In this document: positions 11,800 to 25,010 of the stretch, piece after piece | Layout of the letters: each line of letters starts with the position of its first letter | How positions within the stretch are numbered: the first letter of the stretch is position 1 | Assembly: GCF_033115175.1 (NCBI RefSeq) | Contig: NC_084840.1 | Coordinates: 73,795,179 to 73,859,178 of the forward strand | DNA from: Lepus europaeus | Lineage: Eukaryota; Chordata; Mammalia; Lagomorpha; Leporidae | Direction of reading: 5' to 3' | Length of the DNA: 64,000 nt | Notes under the pieces: model-generated | What the model was told of the DNA's origin: nothing | The model's database searches: none | The model's input: only the letters and a program-made list of their open reading frames with translations | Position numbers and translations under genes: made by a program

Positions 11800-13292
11800 A
11801 GCAAAGCAAAAGGCTCTACTGTTGTAAACATCAAGTCTCAGGTCATCTAACTTAAAAAAGAAAGAAAGAAAATAATTTTAGAATCCCTATGCATCTGCAT
11901 TTGTCATGATGAGTGGAATAAGAAATCCTAGAGTCTTCCCAAATAATCAATAAGGACCAGAACTATGGAATATTAATTCGGTATACCCAAGAACAAACAA
12001 GTCCTTCCAATGTTAATTGTAGCCTAGCCATCATAAATGATTGTTATCTAGGAGATAAAGCATCAAATGCCACACAGAACCAGAATCTAAATCCAAACAA
12101 TACAAAATTACTGGGAATCTCTTTGTAATGTCATTCATTTCTTTGATAATTTATAAACCAGTTGTTTTAAAATAAAGCTGAGGATCTTACTATTTTACTA
12201 CCAAAATCCTTTGGGAAAAGCAAGACAGGAGATATGGTAATATGATTTTATGAGCTCTAAAGTTAATATGCTGCTGAAGCCATGCAAACTTATTTGTAGT
12301 CTGTCAACCCTGCAAATCTTTAAATTTCCTCTCTTTCTACTCCTACCTCCTCTAAATAATTCAATTGACAGATAAAGTTTCTGAGAAATTTCTAAGGTTG
12401 GCAGGAAAAAAAAATTAAGAAATGGAGAAAAGAACCCTGGGGGTGAAAATAGCAAAAAATTACTTTTCCCCTAATGTATTTAGAAAGTTAATAGTAGTTT
12501 CATAACTTCTCTAATTCTCTCCTACCTTTTTCTTTCTTAATCTTAACAAAAACATCGTTTAAGATACTGAGGTAAATAATCGCATAAAAAAAAAAAAAAA
12601 AGCCAAGAGAACGTTAAGAGCTTTTCTTAGATATTTATACCCGTGTGAAAGAGAAAAGTCATTATTTCCCTCAAATCAAAATACAATTACCCTTTCATGA
12701 AATAACTCACAAATAGGATGAAGAGTTTCAGCAACATAAAATCAAAATACGTTTAAAAACTTTAGAGCAAAGCTGGGTAGAGTCTTATGACACTCCACCA
12801 AATAATACACTATCCAGTGTCCACTTAAAAGTTGCAAAGACTTTGCGGCACCAACTCTTACTCTCTGGGAGTACCCATTGCTATTCTTTGGGCAGCCTGC
12901 CAGCTACTCCTCCTATCCCAGAGAACTTTCCCCTAGACATAGCATCTGGGGGGAGAAGGATGAAGAAACAGTTCTAACTTGCTCACAGGCTAAGCTTGTT
13001 CCTATGATAGGAAAGACAAAGGTTCTGAAAGAAGTATACCCAGCCTGCTGGAGACTCTGCATTTTATTTCAGTTCATCTTTACCTGCCTCGTCCTTCACA
13101 ATCACTCATTTTAAGCACCAACATGATCACCCAAATTATATTACCTTAGAAAAAAACTCCCTCCTTGCACTACTGCTTTAAAAAAATGTGAATTTGATTC
13201 CATTAAACTTAAAAGAAATTTCATAACGTTAACTAAGGAATTTACAGTCTTCAAAGTACTCTTTTGGGATGGAACTATAATATTGTTATGAG

Positions 13293-13415
13293 TGAACTTC
13301 AAAAAACAGAAAAATGTACATTACAAAAAAAACTATGCATGGATTTCAAACTTCTTTTTTGCACCAAAATAAACTTACCTTTACCATTTCCCATGAACTT
13401 TTTGAAGAATTCTTG
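13293..13415 (+). mobile_element. Mariner-like MITE
   Basis: gaacttcaaaaaacagaaaa at the left, actatgcatggatttcaaac and gcaccaaaataaacttacc inside, catgaactttttgaagaat at the right. Confidence 0.6.
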
Positions 13416-14192
13416 TATTCTAAATATGACATATACCTCTCTTCCCTCTAGTGATCTAAAAGTTCAAGATACTTTCTTGGTTTTACGGTCTTACTATTTA
13501 TGAAAAGCTGTTCCTCAAAAAACTAAGCTGAAACTAAAAAAGAAATCATTATTGTTTTATAGAACTTGCCAGTTTTTAAACCCTCAGGGAAAGTTTCATT
13601 TTAGTAGAGAGTATTTTGACTTTGTTTAAAATCATATTCAAAAAATATCTGAGTATTAACAACTTTTGCAGAGTTGTGCCTACTGTGAAAAATGAGATCC
13701 AATGGAGTACTAGAATAGGTATGATTTCTCATCTAAGCTTACAATTCAGTTATATCAAAAACAAAGGTCATAAATACTTAAAATCATCCCTTCCTAATGA
13801 CATTATTCTTATAGTTATTCACATCTATTGTAACTGTATGATGAAAACATAGTGTACAATGGCAATTCTCTTCCTTACCATTCATTAGCATCTGATCAAG
13901 AGCCTGAAATTGACAATTCTGGGAGTATTTGAAACGCAAATGTCAAAAAAAAGTGGCTATTTTGTTGATTATCTAAAGTTAAAAAAGTTATGCACAAAAT
14001 GTTGAAAATGTAGATTAAATTTAAAAATTTAAAAGTGAGCTATGCTTGTTGCTATTCCACAGTACAAAAAACTGAGGAACTACTCTCCCAGTATTCAAAA
14101 TCTAGCATTCAACTCAGAAAAAAAGTCCATTAATACTATTAACAAACAAGTGAAATTTTGACATACATATTTGTTGTTTTAATGAACAAATA

Positions 14193-14264
14193 TGGGTGAA
14201 CCAACAGCAAAAAGGAAGACCTTTCTCTCTCTCACTATCCACTCTGCCTGTCAAAAAAAAAAAA
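14193..14264 (+). mobile_element. C-repeat SINE, 3' fragment
   Basis: Only the last 70 bases: gggtgaaccaacagcaaaaa, CT-rich stretch, ctctgcctgtcaaaaaa. Confidence 0.85.
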
Positions 14265-14419
14265 TATTGTTTACCTTATTACTTGCACACTGTATATATA
14301 CATTTTTCCACTAGTAGAATTGATAATATTTTTGTAACCTCATATCCATATATTCATGCATGTTTTTTCTTCACTTTCTTGCTCTCCCTCTCTTTTCATG
14401 AGAACCACCTGTTAAACAT

Positions 14420-14640
14420 TTACCAGAACTCCAGCAATGGGAATTCTCTTTAAGTGGGCTTTTGAGTCCTTCTGATACAACCCAAGGGGTCTTCAGTAGC
14501 TTTCCTGCTATTCACTTTGTAGATCTCCTGCCCTAGACTTGAAAACAACCATTTTTTTGAGGAGCTTTTGCTCTCTTTTCCTATTGGGTTAGTCACTAAC
14601 TCTAGGCCTCTTCTCTCAAGTTTTGTTATTCAGATTTGGA
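14420..14640 (-). mobile_element. Old L1 fragment, antisense, probable
   Basis: gggcttttgagtccttctga and tagcttcctgctattcact-like blocks resemble the antisense 3' part of older L1. May continue at 16090-16780 past the SINEs. Confidence 0.4.
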
Positions 14641-14780
14641 CCTCCTAGACTAGTCTTTTAATTAAAAAAAAAAAAAAAAAACTTTATTATTTGCTTACTT
14701 TTTTTCTGCTTTCCACAATATTTCTTCACCTTATCTTCTAGTTCTCTATTGTGTGTGTATTTTACAATTTCTACTACCAC

Positions 14781-15085
14781 GTTTAAAAAAAAATTTTTAT
14801 TAGTTTTATTTGAAAGGCACAGAGACAGAGGCAGAGGGACAGAAGCAGAGTGAGATCTTGTATCCAATGATTAAATCTCCAAATGCCACCAACAGATAAG
14901 GCTCAGCCAGGCATAAGCCAGGAGCTGGAAATGCGAACCAGGTCTTCCAAGTTCTTGAACCATCATCACTTGCTGCCTCCCAGGGTGCCCATTAGCAGGA
15001 AGCTGGAAGTGAAGTCAGGACTGACATACAGGATGTAGGTGTTCTAATGGGTGTTTTAACCACTGCCTCAAATGCCCACCCCTGC
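14781..15085 (-). mobile_element. C-repeat SINE, old subtype, antisense
   Basis: ttttatttgaaaggcacaga start, catcacttgctgcctcccag body, ending caaatgcccacccc. Confidence 0.75.
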
Positions 15086-15188
15086 AACCATTATTTTTAA
15101 TTTCCAAGAGTTCTGATCTTGAAATGCTGTTTCTGCTGCTGCTACTTTTTTTCTCCTTCTCTTTCTTTCCTCTTTAAAAGAGTATCCT

Positions 15189-15530
15189 GGCCGGTGCCGC
15201 AGCTCACTAGGCTGATCCTCCACCTGTGGCGCCGGCACCCCGGGTTCTAGTCCCGGTTGGGGCGCCGGATTCTGTCCCGGTTGCTCCTCTTTTGGTCCAG
15301 CTCTCTGCTGTGGCCCGGGAAGGCAGTGGAGGATGGCCCAAGCGCTTGGGCCCTGCACCCACATGGGAGACCAGGAGGAGGCACCTGGCTCCTGGCTTCG
15401 GATCAGTGCAGCGTGCAGGCCATAGCGGCCATTTGGGGGGTGAACCAACAGAAGGAAGACCTTTCTCTCTGTCTCTCTCTCTCACTGTCTAACTCTGCCT
15501 GTCAAAAAAATAAATAAATAAAAATAAAAC
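15189..15530 (+). mobile_element. C-repeat SINE, young subtype
   Basis: Head ggccggtgccgcagctcact, tail tctgcctgtcaaaaaaataa. Imperfect TSD agtatcct/agcatcct. Confidence 0.92.
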
Positions 15531-15639
15531 AGCATCCTACTTTTGCTTCAGGGCTACAATATTTTCTTTGTTTTCTCTTAGATCAGCAAAGAATTTTTTC
15601 AAATTTTTTCCCTTGCATAATTCTGTTTTATCTGGGTTA

Positions 15640-15662
15640 TTTTATTTTATTTTATTTTATCT
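15640..15662. repeat. (TTTTA)n microsatellite
   Basis: Four to five ttttat units. Confidence 0.8.
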
Positions 15663-15725
15663 TTTACTATTTCTTTTTACAGCTTTCTTCTTCTGTCTGA
15701 TAACCCTTGGTTATTTGTTCTTTTT

Positions 15726-15740
<15 letters not shown>

Positions 15741-15757
<17 letters not shown>

Positions 15758-16083
15758 GACAGGCAGAGTGGACAGTGAGAGAGAGAGAGACAGAAAGGTC
15801 TTCCTTTGCCATTGGTTCACCCTCCAACGGCCACCGCGGCCAGTGTGCTGCAACCGGCGCACCGCGCTGATCTGAAGGCAGGAGCCAGGTGTTTCTCCTG
15901 GTCTCCCATGGGGTGCAGGGCCCAAGCACCTGGGCCATCCTCCTCTGCACTCCCGGACCACAGCAGAGAGCTGGCCTGGAAGAGGGGCAACCGGGACAGA
16001 ATCCAGCACCCGGACTGGCATTAGAACCCGGTGTACCGGTGCCGCTAGGCGGAGGATTAGCCTGTTGAGCCACGGCGCTGGCT
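15741..16083 (-). mobile_element. C-repeat SINE, young subtype, antisense
   Basis: Long poly-T, gacaggcagagtggacagtg, ending ttgagccacggcgctggc. With 15189-15530 it forms an inverted pair 210 bases apart. Confidence 0.93.
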
Positions 16084-16089
16084 CTTTTT

Positions 16090-16780
16090 TAAGAATGGAA
16101 CTAAAAAACTGGGACCTCTCAGTATGTCAGTGAGGTTTAAGGTTTGAGAAGTGGGGATTTCACTTTAAAAGGATTTGATACAACCATTTAGTTGGGAAAT
16201 AGCTACTGTCGATATCTTTAGGTATTTTGTCTTGGTCTGGTCAGATTTCCTGGAGAAATCTCTAACCTCTTATCTGGAGAAATGAGGGATTGGCTGTCAG
16301 GATTCTGGCTACCAGCATTCCAAAATGGTTAGAGAGGACTGGACCTCTCAGCATGCAGTATATGTATATATACACTCCATCAACTCTCTTAAGTTATTAC
16401 CTGTTCCTAAAGCTGTGTTTGTGTGTCCCAACTCTCCATCACCCGCACTCCTTCTATTTTACCCACTGAAATATCCAGTCTCGCGTGAGGGAAGTCATGC
16501 AGCTGCACCAAACCAGGGTGAAGATACATGCATCTGCCTGCCTCACATAGCTTTTCGGCCAGTTCTGCCCCTTACTCCCAGAAATGCCTGCAGTCACAAT
16601 TCCGGGCCCCTGGTTCAGTCTTAGGTCTCTTCATTGCTGATTTGAGATTCAGCTGTATTGTGTCTGCCAAATTCTTTATCAACTGACCCTTGACTTTTTA
16701 GTTTCACAAAATTTGCTACCCTTGAAGTCCAGTTCATTCTCTCCATCCTTTCTGGCTTAAGAATTTAACCACAACTAAAA
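16090..16780 (-). mobile_element. Old L1 fragment, antisense, tentative
   Basis: Blocks such as ctctcagcatgcagtatatg and ttactcccagaaatgcctgc resemble the antisense L1 region also present at 59500-59720. Boundaries unclear. Confidence 0.3.
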
Positions 16781-16884
16781 CCCTTTTATTGTTGTTTCTC
16801 AGTGGAGTGCCAGACAGAACAAAAATGAGCTACATACATTTATTTAATTCTCCATCCTTCACTGTATGTCAAAAGTATTTCAAA

Positions 16885-17230
16885 GGGACCAGTGTTGTGG
16901 CACAGCAGGTTAAGCTGTCATCTGCAACACTGACATCCTATATGTGTACCGGTTCAAGTCTCGGCTGCTCCACTTCAGATCCAGCTCCCCACTAATGTGC
17001 CTGGGAAAGTAGCAGAAGATGGCCCAATTCCCTGGACTCTTGCACCCATGTAGGAGACCCTGGTGGAGTTCCAGGCTCCTGACTTCAGCCTTGCCCAGCC
17101 CCAGCCATTGCAGCCATTTGGGGAGTGACTCAGCAAATGGAAGATCTTTCTCTCTCTCTTTCCCTCTCTCTCTCTCTCTCTCTCTCTGTAACTCTGCCTT
17201 TCAAATAGAAAAATTTATTTAAAAAAAAAA
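16885..17230 (+). mobile_element. C-repeat SINE
   Basis: Head gggaccagtgttgtggcaca, a (ct)n-expanded tail at 17145-17187, then gcctttcaaatagaaaaatt. Confidence 0.88.
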
Positions 17231-19446
17231 CGTTTTATAAACCTCACTTACTGTGCATTTTCATGTTCAAAAAACTGCAATGTTTTACAGGTTCATAGTT
17301 CAAATTCTCCTAAATGGCTTTCACAATACTATAATATGCTACCAATTAAGTTACGGATTTTTATATTTATTTTTTACCATATTCCAGGAAGCCTACTGTA
17401 AAAACACATTTGCTTTTCTCCCTACTCTTATGATTTTCTAATGGAATTCTTTCACTTAAATTTAAATTCTTTAAGATTCAATTTCAGATCAAGAATATCT
17501 CTTCCAAAACTTCCTCAGAACTTTAACTTACATAAATCTCCCCCCATTCCAAATTCCCACCATTCATGCACTGACTGTAGTAATGGAAGTATTTCATATG
17601 TAACTTCTGTGTGCATTTCTTAAAGTCCCAAAATCATATACAGCTTAAATTTGGGTAGGTCATTATTTGTAGCATAACAGTGGGCAAACAGGAATTATTT
17701 GGAGGCAAGTTTCCTTCTATTTAGCTTTTGGAGGCAATTTAGGTTACTATTAGAAATCAAGAACAAACTTAAGATATAAAATCTATGTATATTTCCCAAT
17801 ACCCACTGGCTGACAAGAATTTTTATGTAGTACTACCTGGTAAACCTTGAATATATTATCCCCATGTATCTGATGTTTCTTGCTTCTTATTCAATTTCCA
17901 ATTCCCTTATTCAAAGGGTTGAGTCATTTTAGTAATAGAATCAGTCCCTGGATCCATTTGCGAGATGACAGTTCAAGTGGAATGAGTGCTATGCTGATAA
18001 ATGTTTAACAATTGGCTTTCCAGGGATGAATGTATATATGTGTATGTTTATTACATGCTTTATTGATAAAAAGGATGTGTCATACATAATTTATAAAAAG
18101 AAGTCTTTATTATAAATACAGCCACATGATTCACACAGAATGATTTTATTACTACTTGTCAAACTTATATAATAGCCAACCTAGCATTGCAACTAATAAA
18201 TGAATGCAGTCTTGACATGAATGTTGGTTTAGACTAGAGAACAGCAAATTTTCACTTAAAAGTTCAGACAGTAATATTTTAGGCTTGTGGGATATACAGT
18301 CTCTGTCACATCTACTCATTTCCACCAATACAGTGCCAAAGCATCCATAGATGATATATAAACAAACAGGAATAGCTGTGTTGCAATAAAATTTTACTTA
18401 CACAATCAGACTGCCAGCTGAGCACAGAATATATTTGTGTGTGTGTGTGTATGTGTACGTTTTTCTTAGACCAAGTGTGGATTTTGTTCTTTTTATACAT
18501 ATTTAATTCAGGTTTACATAGCATTTAACATATATTCAGTCAGAATTTAAATTAATGGAGAAAAAATATTGGAATTTTTTGGGTAAGCTTTAAAAATGAG
18601 CCCTAATAATTTTTTTACAGAATATATATTACAAGCTTGATATTTTTAAGTACTATTAGTTTGTAACTTTAAGTAGTATAGATTTTGCTTCTGCATATAC
18701 CTTCCTCAAACTGACAATATAAATGTCCTATCAATCCCAGAAAAAATTAATGCAGCACATTGTCATTCATGAGAGCAAATCAATGAAAAGAGTAGTAACT
18801 GTAAAGTTTACTTCTTAATTAAAACATAATAAAGATCTAATCTACAAGTACAACACGAAACAGAAAATAACACTGAGTTTTGTTATTGTTGGCTAAGCAA
18901 TTTACCCTGGCCTGGATAAAAAGGACTTACTGGTGGAAACCAAACCCTGTAATTGGCTACTTGATGAATCCCAACCATTTCTAATGCATAATATCCCTCC
19001 CTTGGTAACGTGAATGAGCCTCCAATTTATTGCTATACTTTCTGTATATGTTAATTGGAAAAATCATAATAATGAAAAGCTATGAACTAAGCAATACTAA
19101 ATGAACTTGTATTCTATGAATTATAACTGCTACATTTAAAACACAATTGCATATATGATTTTGTTAAAGTGACCCAACATACAATGCTTATTCACATGCT
19201 ATAACCCCAAGTTTCCCAGAAGCCAAAGATATACAGGATGAAGCCCCAAATCTCCCTTCTGGGTCTTGAACTTATGAATAATGCCTCATAAATGGAAATA
19301 TCAAGTACAGTAATAGGATGTAAGCACAAAAATAGCTCAGTTAAAAAAAAGTCTTCAGAGTCAGACTGCCTAGATTCCAACCCTGGATCAACCAGTTTCT
19401 AGCATGTGACCTGTAACGTGGTCAGCCCTGGAGCGAGCGGAAGGCC
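17231..19446. other. Intronic DNA, no gene seen
   Basis: AT-rich, mostly unique-looking. A (gt)n tract sits at about 18435-18455. A pyrimidine-rich stretch at 17460-17620 is faintly L2-like. Confidence 0.5.
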
Positions 19447-19735
19447 TAGAAGTGAAGACACTGCTTGGGAAGCCAGCAGTCCTTATCTGAGTACCTAGGT
19501 TTGAGTCTTAGCTCCCCTCTCCATGCCAACTTCCAGCTAATGCATACCCTCGGGGGCAGCAGGTAATGGATCAAGTAGTAGGGTCCTGCCACCCAAGTTG
19601 GAGACCTGAACTGAGTTCCCAGCTCCCAGCTTTGGCCTGGCCCAGCCCTGGCCATCATGGACATTTGGGGAGCACACTAACAGATGGGGGCTCTGCTTGT
19701 CTGTGTATCTCTACAATAAAATTTTAAAAAATAAT
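19447..19735 (+). mobile_element. C-repeat SINE, old subtype
   Basis: Body aatggatcaagtagtagggt and cccagctcccagctttggcc; 3' end acaataaaattttaaaa. Confidence 0.65.
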
Positions 19736-19875
19736 TTAAATAATGAGTTTAGTTTTAAAAAGTTAACATCCCTATACCTCATTTTGCTAATCTACAAAAG
19801 AAAGATAAGAACAGTTATTACTTCATAGGGATATGAGGATTGAGTTAATATGTACAACGCTTAAATCATGTGTGA

Positions 19876-20180
19876 TGGGGGCCAGCGCTGTGGTGTATCA
19901 GGTTAAGCCAGAGCCTGAGATGCTAGCATCCGGTATGGGCACTGGTTCATGACCTGTCTGCTTCACTTCCTATCCAGATCCTTGCTAATGTGCCTAGGAA
20001 AACAGGAAAATGGCCCAAGTGCTTGGGCCCCTGTTCCAAGGTGGGGGACGTGTAAGAAGCTCTGGGCTCCTGGCTTTGGCCTGCCATAGGCTAGCCCATT
20101 TGAGGGGTGACCAGTAGAAGGAAGATTTCTCTCTCCCTCTCTCTAACGCTGACTTAAAAAGATAAATAAATAAATAAAGA
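19876..20180 (+). mobile_element. C-repeat SINE
   Basis: Head gggggccagcgctgtggtgt, tail ttaaaaagataaataaataa. Confidence 0.9.
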
Positions 20181-21571
20181 TCACTGTGTGGTACCTAATT
20201 AAAGGGTATATATACAAGTATTGTTGTGGTTGTTAAATTTCATCAAATTCAGAATTTAGCCTCTTGTCCTTCAAGCAATGATATAAAATCATCATCTTTT
20301 ATTTCCTTTTGCTATTAAAATTTAGGAAGACAAAGTTGAAAAAGGAAAGTCTCAAAAAGAACCCTGAAACATTTGTAGAAACATTTAATATTTAAACTAT
20401 AAACTTAGGTTTACTAATAAGCTATACTTTCACAGTAGGTTAAAAACAACGTTGACAATTGTGCAATATTTTTAAGAAGAGTTTACTATGTGTACCATAC
20501 AGATTTGTGCATGTGCAGAAATTTATGCCATTCACTTAATTTTCCCAGGTATTTTTCTTAACACCATAGATGTAGAGCTCTCTTTATTCTTTCCTTCTCA
20601 ATCAAGCCAGCCTTAATAAAAATAAATGCACTAACAAGTTCATTTGAAGTTGAACTTTAAGAAATTCTTTAAATGCAGAACTCAGTCCATCCCTGTTTCA
20701 TATTTAATTTGCAACAGGATATCTAGCAGCTGTCAAGGGACCTGGAAAGGTTAGTTAGCTGATGACTGGTTGCCTGCTGAGATGGGCTCCACACATAGGT
20801 AACACTCAAGAGTAGACAAAAATCTTCCCACCTACATCTCACTCTCCTTTAAAGTTAATCTGAACACACTGTACATGAAAGGAAATGAAAAATGAGTTTT
20901 GCTCCTTTACCATGGCACTGGGACTTCCTGAGTTTTTCATTCCACTGCTGATTGGTCCAGAATTACTATTTCCTTCTAACTATTCCCAATTGTGTCTGTC
21001 AGACATAATTAGGGTTATGCACTAAAGGAAGTGTTAAAATGTAATAATGCCATTGAAACTGACAAATTTTTTTTTTTACTTTAACCCTCAGTGTATCAGG
21101 AAGAATAGCCATTACCATTTAACATATGGGTTCAATGGAACCTTTATATTATTTTAAGCCATTTTAGAAATAATTTACATTATTATATATAAAAGAATAG
21201 TGAAAATGATTTTATAAGATATTTTAAGAAGGTAAACCTTTCAAAACCCTTTTGTCATGTAAATATGGCACATAACAGTGTAAAATGTGAAAAACTACCA
21301 TTATTTATCCTTTCAAAATAGGATGATTTAGGTTATCACAAAATTTATTATTGCATGATAAAGTTCTTGATGAATGACTAGACAAGAAACCACATTGTTT
21401 TTTTGGCCTAAAAAACACATCAATTCTGAGTTTAAGAAAATTCATCTAGGATGTTGTCATCTGAAGACCTATGCTTTGAAATTTCATATATTATGATCAA
21501 TTACATCATCAGGAACATCAAAGATCAGAAATGCTATCTCTTTGCATTTACTTAGATTTTCCAATAATTAT
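20181..21571. other. Intronic DNA, nothing recognised
   Basis: Unique-looking AT-rich sequence; no repeat or coding signal identified. Confidence 0.5.
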
Positions 21572-21587
21572 AAAACATCTATTTTCT

Positions 21588-21927
21588 TTTTTTTTCTTTT
21601 TTTTTTTGGACAGGCAGAGTGGACAGTGAAAGAGAGAGACAGAGAGAAAGGTCTTCCTTTACCGTTGGTTCACTCTCCAATGGCCACCGCGCTGCAGCTG
21701 GCGCATCGCGCTGATCCGAAGCCAGGAGCCAGGTGCTTCTCCTGGTCTCCCATGCGGGTGCAGGGCCCAAGGACCTGGGCCATCCTCCACTGCACTCCCT
21801 GGCCACAGCAGAGAGCTGGCCTGAAAGAGGGGCATCCGGGACAGAATCCGGCGCCCCGACCGGGACTAGAACCTGCTGTACCGGCGCCGCAGGCAGAGGA
21901 TTAGCCTATTGAGCCACGGTGCTGGCC
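21588..21927 (-). mobile_element. C-repeat SINE, young subtype, antisense
   Basis: Poly-T, gacaggcagagtggacagtg, ending ttgagccacggtgctggcc. Perfect 16-base TSD aaaacatctattttct at 21572-21587 and 21928-21943. Confidence 0.96.
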
Positions 21928-21943
21928 AAAACATCTATTTTCT

Positions 21944-22603
21944 CCTTTCCCTTTAAACAAGTGGAAAACAAAAGAATAAAATTTTCAACTGTATTCAAAT
22001 GAAAGCTAAAAGTAGACTAAAAAATGGTATTTCCAGTCCTTTTAAATATATCCTTGAAATGTAATATTCTGAGTTCAACTGTAAGAAAAATGAAGGATGA
22101 CAGGTTCATCCTTATACAAGCAATTTAATAATTTTCCATTTTCTTATTATTTTACTCTTTTTAAAGTATATTTGGGGATAACTGATGAATAATAAATTCC
22201 TATGATGACAAAGTGCTAAAATGCTTCAAGATGTGGGAAAATATGATTCCTAAAATCTCATGCCTTAGGCTTATGAAAGAATCCAATGGACATGTAAGAA
22301 TGGCAAGTCAGAGTGAGCATTTTTCATTTTTCAGTTTTTTTAAAAGACAAATTTTCTCTTTGCTCTTTTGACAACCTCTAAGAAACAATAAAAATCACAA
22401 AAGGCCAATCCTTTCAAATAGTCAAAATTGTTAAAAAGACAAAACTCAAAAACAAAAATCGGGGCCAATAGACCTTAATGAGTACACCAAGAGTTAAAAA
22501 CACATCTTCTTCAATTAAGTTAAATGTTAGTACCAATAAACTAAAAATAAAAAATGCAAATCAATGTCTTTTAAGTTAGAAGTATTATTTTAAATGAATA
22601 CAA
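21944..22603. other. Intronic DNA, nothing recognised
   Basis: AT-rich, without a clear repeat family. Confidence 0.5.
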
Positions 22604-22735
22604 TGCATATCCTATTATCAATGGTATAATAAATTAACAATACTTTTAAAAGGGATTTTACAAAAATTTGCATATCCTATATTACCAATGGTATAATAAA
22701 TTAACAAAACTTTTAAAAGGGATTTTACAAAAATT
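22604..22735. repeat. Tandem duplication of a 66-base unit
   Basis: Copies at 22604-22668 and 22669-22735, both starting tgcatatccta and ending ggattttacaaaaatt, with only a few differences. Confidence 0.9.
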
Positions 22736-22758
22736 ATTCTTTAAACCCCATACTTTTT

Positions 22759-22926
22759 TTATTTTTATTTTTTATTTTTTGACAGGCAGAGTTAGACAGT
22801 CAGAGAGAGAGAGAGAGAGAAAGGTCTTCCTTCCATTGGTTCACCCCCTAAATGGCTGCTACAGCCGGCGCGCTGCACTGATTTGAAGCCAGGAGCCAGG
22901 TGCTTCCTCCTGGTCTCCCATGCATA
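22759..22926 (-). mobile_element. C-repeat SINE, antisense, 5'-truncated
   Basis: Only the 3' half (gacaggcagagttagacagt to cctggtctcccatgc). TSD cccatacttttt at 22747-22758 and 22930-22941, so it was truncated at insertion. Confidence 0.9.
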
Positions 22927-22944
22927 AAGCCCATACTTTTTAAT

Positions 22945-23165
22945 GTTAGTAATCAAACTTTTTCAACTCAATTGTAAGAAATATTCTAAAATACTGAGAA
23001 AGTTGTATGAATAAAAAGTTTTGCAATGGTATTCATATAAGTTAAAAATTAGAAGAGGCCTAAATATTCAACACTGGGGGAATGGCCTATCATACAGCTA
23101 TTTGAAAAGATGGTCATAAAGGCTATAGAGCAACATGGGATAATGTTCACTTTTACTTCAGATGA
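22945..23165 (+). mobile_element. Old L1 3' fragment
   Basis: ggcctaaatattcaacactg and ggggaatggcctatcataca follow the 3' UTR of older L1. Confidence 0.45.
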
Positions 23166-23332
23166 GAGATGAGAACTCTCAACTTTCACTCTAAATCTGA
23201 ACAGCTAACTGTTATAAACATATACCCTCAGATATTAACTAAGCATTTCAGAAAAACATATCTAACAAACTTGCACATCTCCATTTTAATCTCTATTCTA
23301 AATATATATAAGATATTTATAAATTTTATATG

Positions 23333-23637
23333 TATATTTAAGATATTCATTTGTTTGAAAGTCAGAGTTACAGAGAGAAGATCTTTCATCTGCTGTTTCA
23401 CTCCTCAAATGGCCCCAATGGCCACAGCTGGGCCAGGACAGACCAAAGCCACAAACTTCATTTGGGTCTCCCATGTGGGTTGCAGGGGCCTACATACTTG
23501 AATCATCTTCCTTGCTTTTCCCAGGCCATTAGTAGGGAGCTGGATCAAAAGTGGGAACAGCCGGACTCAAATTGGTGCCCATATGGATGTTGCATCACAG
23601 GTGGCAGCTTAACCCACCAGGCCACAATGCCAGCCCC
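23333..23637 (-). mobile_element. C-repeat SINE, antisense
   Basis: ttcatttgtttgaaagtcag start, ending accaggccacaatgccagcc. Confidence 0.85.
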
Positions 23638-23906
23638 CCTAAATATATTCTTGTATCCACAACTCTATCATGACTTACAGAATCATCCAAGTCAAATCAT
23701 TTCATTCCACCTTACACATTTCCTGTTCACCCCTACGTTTAGTACTGTTTACCAAATAGAAATGTCAATAGCTAGCATATGTCACATTAATTAAATGACA
23801 AATACAGTATATAAAATTATATACTATAATTAAGCTATGCTAAAATGGGAACTGTGTGCACACATACACATAAACAAAGATTTGGAGAATTAAATCAAGA
23901 TAACAG

Positions 23907-24164
23907 GACCAGCATTGTGGATTAGCAGATAAAACCATGACCTACAATGCCAATATCCCACATGGGCACAGGTTTGTGTCCAGGATGTTCCACTTCCAAT
24001 CCAGCTCCCTGCTAATGTGCCCAAGAAAGCAGCAGACGATGGCCCAAAGGCTTGGGCCCCTGTACCCACATGGGAGACTTGGATAAAGCTCCTGGCTTCT
24101 GGCTTTCGCCTGGCCCAATACCAACCACTGTGGCCATCTGGGGAATAAACCAGTGGATGGAAGA

Positions 24165-24196
<32 letters not shown>

Positions 24197-24260
24197 CGCC
24201 CCTCCTTCTCTTTCTGTAACTCTGGCATTCAAATAAATAAATAAATAAGTCTTTTTAAAA
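23907..24260 (+). mobile_element. C-repeat SINE
   Basis: Head gaccagcattgtggattagc, (ct)n tail, catt-caaataaataaataaat. TSD aatcaagataacag/aattaagataacag at 23893-23906 and 24261-24274. Confidence 0.92.
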
Positions 24261-24394
24261 AATTAAGATAACAGTGGTTATTATACTCCCATGGGAGTTT
24301 TTATGGTTCCCACATTTCAACTAAAATTTTAAAAATAAAATTACCACCATCCCCAAAGTATTTAATCTACACAAGTGAAAAAAAAATTATACTT

Positions 24395-25010
24395 TGAAAT
24401 TCAATTCCAGTGAAGACTGCTAGGATCCTGGCATAATCATACATTCATTATGGCACTGTAAACTGATACAATTCTTTTGGAAAGCAATGTGTGTCAAAAA
24501 CCATAAAATGTGTTTATAACTTTGATCTAAAAACTTCTACCCTGGGAATTTATCATAAGGAAATAATATGAAAGAAAATATGTACAAAGATGTCTAATGT
24601 AATACTGTAATTTCTAAAATATTAAAAATGCCCAATAATAAGAGAATGGCTAAGTAAATTATGGTACATTCTCTAAAAAATGGGAAATATAAAAAGGATG
24701 CAGGATCTTGGAAAATACATAGAGTACATTAGGATGTAAAAACAATATAAATAATGTTGAGTAAAAAGAGCAAATCTAAGTTGTATTAACTAGTTCAAAT
24801 AGCCAAATACTCATTTCATTATAGAAAAAGAAATGAATGTAATAAAAATAGGAAAGCTGCTATTAGTTTGGGAGAAGTGTGTTAATTTTTAAAGTATCTT
24901 CTAATGCGTCTTCGATGACAATATTTAAAAATCAAAACATCATGAAAAAAAATCAAGGAAAAGTAGATAATAATGAATAAAAATTTCATTTTTGCCAAGA
25001 AAATCTAGAG
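24395..25010 (+). mobile_element. Old L1 3' fragment
   Basis: atggcactgtaaactgatac, aacttctaccctgggaattt and gagaatggctaagtaaatta are classic L1 ORF2-end/3' UTR blocks. Confidence 0.6.

Larger units (their letters stand above)
11599..14192. other. Intronic DNA with microsatellites and one MITE
   Basis: No gene seen. Holds a (ca)n tract at about 11774-11799, a poly-A at about 12585-12600 and the MITE at 13293. The remainder looks like old unique sequence. Confidence 0.5.

Noticed and set aside
15189..16083. tRNA gene suspected from SINE heads with A- and B-box-like sequence
   Set aside because: The boxes belong to the tRNA-derived SINE promoter. No complete cloverleaf without SINE flanks was seen.
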